Shown piece by piece: positions 39,363 through 43,355 of a stretch of 43,355 nucleotides of DNA. A program made the translations under genes and the position numbers. The stretch is from JBAVEL01 sp049587715 (GTDB lineage: Bacteria > Bacteroidota > Ignavibacteria > UBA10030 > UBA6906), in assembly GCA_049587715.1 (NCBI GenBank), contig JBAVEL010000017.1, forward strand, positions 1 to 43,355. The letters are read 5' to 3'. Position 1 is the first letter of the stretch. Each line of letters opens with the position of its first letter. Below the pieces are notes generated by a model. The model was not told where the DNA came from. It was given only the letters and a program-made list of their open reading frames with translations, and made no database searches.

Positions 39363-41492
39363 CTACGAATTGTACATCTGCAGCGTGTACTCCGCCACCA
39401 TACGATCGGTGTTGTAGACGGGGACCAGGGAGGACATGGACTCCCGGATCCTGCGGAGCCACCCCTGGGGAATCCCCTCCCTGTCCCGCGCATAGAACAG
39501 GGGGATGACCTCCGTTTCCAGGATGGTCCGGAGGGAGGCTGCGTCCGCGTTGTCCTGCTCTTCTTCGCCGGGGTAGTCGGCGTCCTGCCCCACCTGCCAC
39601 CCGTTGCGTCCGTTGTAGGCCTCCCGCCACCAGCCGTCCATGGTGCTCAGGTTCAGGCCGCCGTGTACCAGAACCTTCATGCCGCTGGTACCGCAGGCCT
39701 CCATGGGGCGCCGGGGGGTGTTCAGCCAGAGGTCGCACCCCGCCACCATGTGGCGTCCCACGTTGATATCGTAGTCCTCCAGGAACACCACCCTTCCCGA
39801 CAGATCCTCCCGTCTGCTGATGCCGATGATCTGCTGGATGAAGTGCTTGCCGGCGTCGTCCCTCGGGTGGGCCTTTCCGGCAAAGACGAGCTGGACGGGG
39901 CGTTCGGGATGGGTCAGCATCCGCCTGGCCCAGTCCATGTCCCGGAAGAACAGGGGGGCTCTCTTGTAGGTGGCGAAGCGGCGGGCGAACCCGATGGTCA
40001 GGACCTCGGGGGAGAGGACGTCCTCCCCCTGCCCGGTCCCTGCGGTGCCGTGCCGGTAGTGCTGCTCCCGCAGACGGCGCCGCGCGAATTCCACAAGCTC
40101 CCTGCGGAGAGCGGTCCGGAGGGTCCAGAGGTCCCGGTCGGAGACGCGGGACTTCACCAGGATCTGGCGGCAGGCCTTTTTTGCCTCCAGCTTCTTGACC
40201 CACTCCCGGCCGCAGCGGTCGGTCCAGAACTGCATGGCCGTGGGTGTGCACCATCCGGTTGTGTGGATGCCGTTGGTGATGGACCCGATGGGAATCTCTT
40301 CCGGTTTCCGGTCCGGGTAGAGGCCCTGCCACATCTCCCGGCTGACCTTTCCGTTCAGCCAGCTCACACCGTTGGCGGCGCGGCTCATGGTGAGTGCCAG
40401 CACGGTGACACAGAAGGGCTCCTGGGGGTCTTCGGGCCGGACTCTCCCGAAGCCCATGAACTGATCCAGAGACAGGTTCAGGGACCCGGCAAACCTGCTG
40501 AAGTTGGCTTCCATCAGTCCACGGTCGAAGCGGTCGTGTCCGGCAGGCACCGGGGTGTGGGTGGTGAAGACACATTGCTTCTTCACCCAGGAGCGGGCCC
40601 GCTCCTGGGTGTGTCCCGCGTTCAGCCGCTCCCGCAGGAGCTCCAGCGTCAGGAAGGCCGAGTGTCCCTCGTTCATGTGATAGACCGACGGCTGCACCCC
40701 GATGGCCCGGAGGAGCCGTACGCCTCCGATGCCCAGGAGCATCTCCTGCCCGATGCGGGTGGTCTGGTCCCCGCCGTAGACGTGGGCCGTGAGCGAGCGG
40801 AACCGCTCCTCGTTCTGCTCCAGGCGCGTATCCAGAAGATAGACGGGAACCCTTCCCACCTGCGCGCGCCAGGCCTGAAAGCGCACCTCGGCAGGTCCGA
40901 TCTCCACCGTTCCCAGAAACGGCTTCCCCTGTGCGTCGGTCACAAGGGTGAGGGGAAGGTGGGCGGGATCATACAACGGATACAGCTCCTGCTGCCAGCC
41001 GTCCGGGGAGATCTGCTGCCGGAAATACCCCGCGTGGTAGAAGAGCCCGATCCCCACGAAGGGAAGCCCCAGGTCGCTGGCGCTCTTGGCGTGGTCTCCC
41101 GAGAGGATGCCGAGTCCCCCCGAGTAGATGCGGAGGCACTCGTGCAGGCCGAACTCGGCGCTGAAGTACGCCACCGGATGCCTCCGGAAAGAGGGGGCGT
41201 GCCTGGAGGCCCATGTCTTCCGTGTGGAGAGATAGGTGCGGAACTCCTCCAGCACGGACTCGGCCCGCCGCCGGAATGCCGGGTTCTGCAGCTTGGCCCG
41301 GAGTTCCGCCCCCGAGATCCAGTGCATTACCTCCACGGGGTTGTGGTTGCTGTGCTCCCAGAAGAAGGGGGAGAGTTCGTGATAGACCTGCTGGGCGTCG
41401 GGGTTCCAGGACCACCAGAGGTTGTGGGCCAGGGCGTCCAGTCGGCCGATCAACTGGTCTATGTGCTTCTCCGAACCGCGTCGTGCCGCCAC
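39363..41492 (-). CDS. glgP: Alpha-glucan (glycogen/maltodextrin) phosphorylase, DUF3417 type
   Basis: The GTG at 41492 (GGAGA ten bases upstream) gives 709 residues. The N-terminal DUF3417 segment (LAHNLWWSWNPDAQQVY) is followed by the phosphorylase domain with FSAEFGLHE, IYSGGLGILSGDH and HMNEGHSAFL. The PLP-binding Lys lies in EACGTSGMKVLVHGG. The short length and SGGLGILSGDH are those of the alpha-glucan phosphorylase group rather than E. coli GlgP. It releases glucose-1-phosphate from storage glucan. The frame continues upstream to 41603 without homology. Confidence 0.95.
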   Translation of the reverse strand: MAARRGSEKHIDQLIGRLDALAHNLWWSWNPDAQQVYHELSPFFWEHSNHNPVEVMHWISGAELRAKLQNPAFRRRAESVLEEFRTYLSTRKTWASRHAPSFRRHPVAYFSAEFGLHECLRIYSGGLGILSGDHAKSASDLGLPFVGIGLFYHAGYFRQQISPDGWQQELYPLYDPAHLPLTLVTDAQGKPFLGTVEIGPAEVRFQAWRAQVGRVPVYLLDTRLEQNEERFRSLTAHVYGGDQTTRIGQEMLLGIGGVRLLRAIGVQPSVYHMNEGHSAFLTLELLRERLNAGHTQERARSWVKKQCVFTTHTPVPAGHDRFDRGLMEANFSRFAGSLNLSLDQFMGFGRVRPEDPQEPFCVTVLALTMSRAANGVSWLNGKVSREMWQGLYPDRKPEEIPIGSITNGIHTTGWCTPTAMQFWTDRCGREWVKKLEAKKACRQILVKSRVSDRDLWTLRTALRRELVEFARRRLREQHYRHGTAGTGQGEDVLSPEVLTIGFARRFATYKRAPLFFRDMDWARRMLTHPERPVQLVFAGKAHPRDDAGKHFIQQIIGISRREDLSGRVVFLEDYDINVGRHMVAGCDLWLNTPRRPMEACGTSGMKVLVHGGLNLSTMDGWWREAYNGRNGWQVGQDADYPGEEEQDNADAASLRTILETEVIPLFYARDREGIPQGWLRRIRESMSSLVPVYNTDRMVAEYTLQMYNS

Positions 41493-41601
41493 GGGTGAAG
41501 GGTCTCCCGGTTGTGGGTTTTCGGCGTCTCCCGGGGGAGACGGGCAGAGCGGAACCAATATAGGGATTGGACTCCTGAATCCCAAAAACGGGGCAAGACG
41601 C

Positions 41602-41631
41602 AAAAGGGGCGCCCGCGTCTGCGGTGCGCCC
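41602..41631 (-). terminator. Rho-independent terminator after the repeat-type gene
   Basis: On the minus strand GGGGCGC and GCGCCCC (41631-41625 with 41612-41606) form a GC-rich stem around a 12-base loop, directly followed by TTTT (41605-41602). It lies 24 bases beyond the stop codon of the gene at 41655 and upstream of glgP, so it separates the two transcripts. Confidence 0.7.
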
Positions 41632-41654
41632 CCGGGGATGCAAACAGAAGGCGG

Positions 41655-42476
41655 CTACGGGTCCAGGAACTTCCCGAGCTTCAACCTGGCGAAGAGCCCC
41701 CGGTCGCCCGCCTGCTTCTCGGGCGGGGGCTGCTCGGCGGGGGCCTCCGGAGGCCCGTAAACGCGCGGGGGCTCGGAGGCCTTCCGCCACATTTCCTGTT
41801 CGCGGACCCGTCGCTCCATCTCCTTCTGCAGCTTGAGGGCCTGGAGGCGGCTCTCCTGCTCTGCGGCGGTTTCGGCGTCGGGGACGCGGACGCCCCCCCC
41901 CTTACCCTGCGGTTCGGTGGCTTGCTGCATGGTGATCTCTCTCCTCTCCTCTGATAGGTACTGTCTGTAATCGTCGGGGACGGGGATGCTCCACCTGTGG
42001 TGGGTGAACCAGGCAGGAATCACCGTCCGTTCCGCCATCAGCACGTAGGGACTCGCCGGATCCAGGAGGTAGGCCTTCATGAGCATGTCGAAGGCGCTGT
42101 CGAAGGACTCCTGATCCAGGAAGGTCTCTGCCACGCTGGTAAGCTGCCGCACGCGGGCCTGGAGCTCCTTGGGGGCGAGCGGGGAGGCCTGATCCCCCTT
42201 TCCCCGTATGCCGTCGTTGAACTCGGGACCCACCGTGACCGCCAGGTACCGCGCGGGGTCCTGCGCCACCCTCAGCTCCAGGGCCTCCACCCGTTGCAGG
42301 ATTGCCTCGATGTAGGAATTCCGCGGGTCCAGTGTGCGCGCAAGCGAGAGCTGGTCCTTGGCGTAGTGGAATTTCCTGAGCGAGATGAAGCGCTCCGCAG
42401 AGCGGATGAGCTGGGCCACGCTGTCGTCGAACTTGGGCCGCTCGACCGGTTGGAATTGCGCTGGCGCCTGTTCCAT
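41655..42476 (-). CDS. Hypothetical protein with helical (TPR-like) repeats
   Basis: From the ATG at 42476 the protein has 273 residues; an ATG at 42488 is also possible, but the G-run just before 42476 favours the shorter form. Residues about 20-65 form a TPR-like helical pair (LIRSAERFISLRKFHYAKDQ, then LSLARTLDPRNSYI), and a second lies at 110-150 (AETFLDQESFDSAFDMLMKA). A basic coiled coil (about 200-235) and a Pro/Glu-rich tail follow. No signal peptide or membrane segment is present. The layout suggests a scaffold or a response-regulator-associated protein; no family is recognised. A palindrome lies upstream of its start. Confidence 0.7.
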   Translation of the reverse strand: MEQAPAQFQPVERPKFDDSVAQLIRSAERFISLRKFHYAKDQLSLARTLDPRNSYIEAILQRVEALELRVAQDPARYLAVTVGPEFNDGIRGKGDQASPLAPKELQARVRQLTSVAETFLDQESFDSAFDMLMKAYLLDPASPYVLMAERTVIPAWFTHHRWSIPVPDDYRQYLSEERREITMQQATEPQGKGGGVRVPDAETAAEQESRLQALKLQKEMERRVREQEMWRKASEPPRVYGPPEAPAEQPPPEKQAGDRGLFARLKLGKFLDP

Positions 42477-42507
42477 CTTCCCCCCCATGCAAGTGGAACC
42501 CGAGGCC

Positions 42508-42542
42508 TGACCTGAGTCACAGAAGGCGCCTGTCTCAGGTCA
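42508..42542. promoter_or_regulatory. Palindrome upstream of the repeat-type gene
   Basis: TGACCTGAG (42508-42516) and CTCAGGTCA (42534-42542) match perfectly across a 17-base spacer. The location, 30 bases upstream of the gene start and beside an AT-rich stretch (42545-42720), suits an operator or 5' leader hairpin. The 42543-42791 interval is otherwise gene-free and probably holds the divergent promoters for this gene and the flavoprotein. Confidence 0.4.
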
Positions 42543-42791
42543 CTTCTCGTGATTCATAATACATGAAAGAGGGGTCAATGTCAAGCTGCTCGTAAAAAAT
42601 TGCTATATCTGGAAACCGCCATTTCCGCACAACAATAGCCGCATCTATATGACTATATTGGGTATATCGTGAACTATGAGAGAATCAAGATTAACCGTAT
42701 TTCCTATTCTATTTGTTTGTGCGCGGACCTCACATTCCCTTTAACCCTCCCGTTCCCTTGCGGTTACGCCCGAAATCCTTACAATGGCAAA

Positions 42792-43355
42792 ATGGAGAAA
42801 CTGCCTGTTCTGGTTGTGGGCGGGGGAGGAGCGGGGCTCCTAGCGGCGTGGAGGGTCGCCGATCTGGGGGTCCCGGTCCGGATCCTGGAGAGAAACGGCC
42901 GCCCGGGCGTCAAGATCCGCATCTCGGGGCTCGGGAAGTGCAACCTCACGCACGAGGGGCCCCCGGAGGAGCTGCTCGGGGCATTCCTCCCGGGCGAGGC
43001 CCGGTTCCTGAAGAGCGCCTTCTTCCGGTTCACCAACAGGGATATCGTCAAGCTCCTGGCGAAGGAGGGGGTGCCCGCGGCCCCCCGTGCCGACGGACGG
43101 GTTTTTCCGCTCTCGGAAAGGGCCGCGGACGTGGTGCATGCGATGGAGCGGCTCCTGGAGGCACGGCATGCGGCCGTGGAGTGCGGCGTACGGGTGGCGG
43201 ACGTTGCCCGGGACCTCCATGGCGTTGCAGGGGTCGTGACCGGGGCGGGCGTCATTCCCTCCCGGCATATCGTGCTTGCCACCGGAGGAGTGTCGTATCC
43301 GCGCACGGGAAGCACCGGAGACGGCATCCGCTGGGCCGGCGAAATGGGCCATGCC
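42792..43355 (+). CDS. HI0933/BaiN-family flavoprotein, N-terminal part (runs off window)
   Basis: From the ATG at 42792 the frame is open for 188 codons to the window end. It starts MEKLPVLVVGGGGAGLLAAW, an FAD dinucleotide motif (GGGGAG). The ISGLGKCNLTH segment (about 51-61) is the signature of the HI0933/YhiN family (usually GGGRCN-x-TN). Later HIVLATGGVSYPRTGSTGDG is the second FAD contact. The usual length is about 400 residues, so more than half lies outside. Family members are predicted NAD(P)/FAD-dependent oxidoreductases; BaiN is a relative acting on bile acids. No clear ribosome site is seen. Confidence 0.9.
   Translation, partial: MEKLPVLVVGGGGAGLLAAWRVADLGVPVRILERNGRPGVKIRISGLGKCNLTHEGPPEELLGAFLPGEARFLKSAFFRFTNRDIVKLLAKEGVPAAPRADGRVFPLSERAADVVHAMERLLEARHAAVECGVRVADVARDLHGVAGVVTGAGVIPSRHIVLATGGVSYPRTGSTGDGIRWAGEMGHA

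Noticed and set aside
1..43355. CRISPR array, rRNA or tRNA gene
   Set aside because: No regularly spaced direct repeats, no tRNA-like cloverleaf and no rRNA sequence were recognised by eye on either strand.

Overview
The window reads as a GC-rich bacterial chromosome segment, probably from the Fibrobacterota-Chlorobiota-Bacteroidota (FCB) side of the tree. The main reason is the contiguous order purH-mreB-mreC-mreD-mrdA-rodA, an arrangement I know from Bacteroidota and relatives. NfnAB, a tricorn protease, DUF6132 and short-loop cytochrome bd agree with this. No rRNA or tRNA gene is visible, so the phylum is an inference.

Layout. (1) 1-5817 is an accessory, visibly AT-richer region that looks like an integron-type cassette array. 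Two attC-like sites (3780-3911, 5302-5468) have complementary outer boxes and share an internal motif at the same offset. A third half-site lies at 1803-1809. All cassette genes read on the minus strand. One cassette carries a HEPN-type DUF3644 protein plus an AAA ATPase, a candidate defence pair, and an IS5-type element has cut the ATPase at a CTAG site. A second cassette carries three short overlapping genes, two with signal peptides. A third is interrupted by an IS110-family element with strong inverted repeats in both non-coding ends (candidate bridge RNA). (2) 6131-7369 encodes a XerC/D-like tyrosine recombinase whose 3' end faces the array. It lacks the IntI-specific insertion and carries an N-terminal extension. 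(3) 7570-18769 is a long co-directional block: LD-carboxypeptidase, purN, purH, mreBCD, mrdA, rodA and a Lon-like protease. (4) Divergent from it, nfnA-nfnB have a near-perfect sigma-54 promoter at 18944-18959. (5) 21303-30948 is a large minus-strand sulfur/redox cluster. In order of transcription it holds a Cys-rich MerR-type regulator, octaheme cytochrome c of the tetrathionate-reductase family, cytochrome b, YeeE, YeeE-rhodanese fusion, cydA, cydB, Tll0287-like heme protein, OsmC, FmdB-like zinc ribbon, rhodanese, DUF6132, DUF302 and thioredoxin. (6) 31080-43355 holds a tricorn protease, an MgtC/DUF4010 membrane protein, pntB-pntA2-pntA1, an alpha/beta-hydrolase remnant, glucan phosphorylase, a repeat-type hypothetical protein, and the start of an HI0933-family flavoprotein cut by the window end.

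How the parts fit. The core block builds the rod-shaped wall (Mre, PBP2, RodA) and makes purines. NfnAB and PntAB balance NADH, NADPH and ferredoxin. The sulfur/redox cluster probably imports or handles oxidised and sulfane sulfur, passes electrons between quinols and an octaheme reductase, and uses sulfide-tolerant cytochrome bd for oxygen reduction. The most novel part is the cassette array: a possible inverse integron served by a recombinase without the IntI signature, carrying a HEPN-ATPase pair and being invaded by two kinds of insertion sequence.
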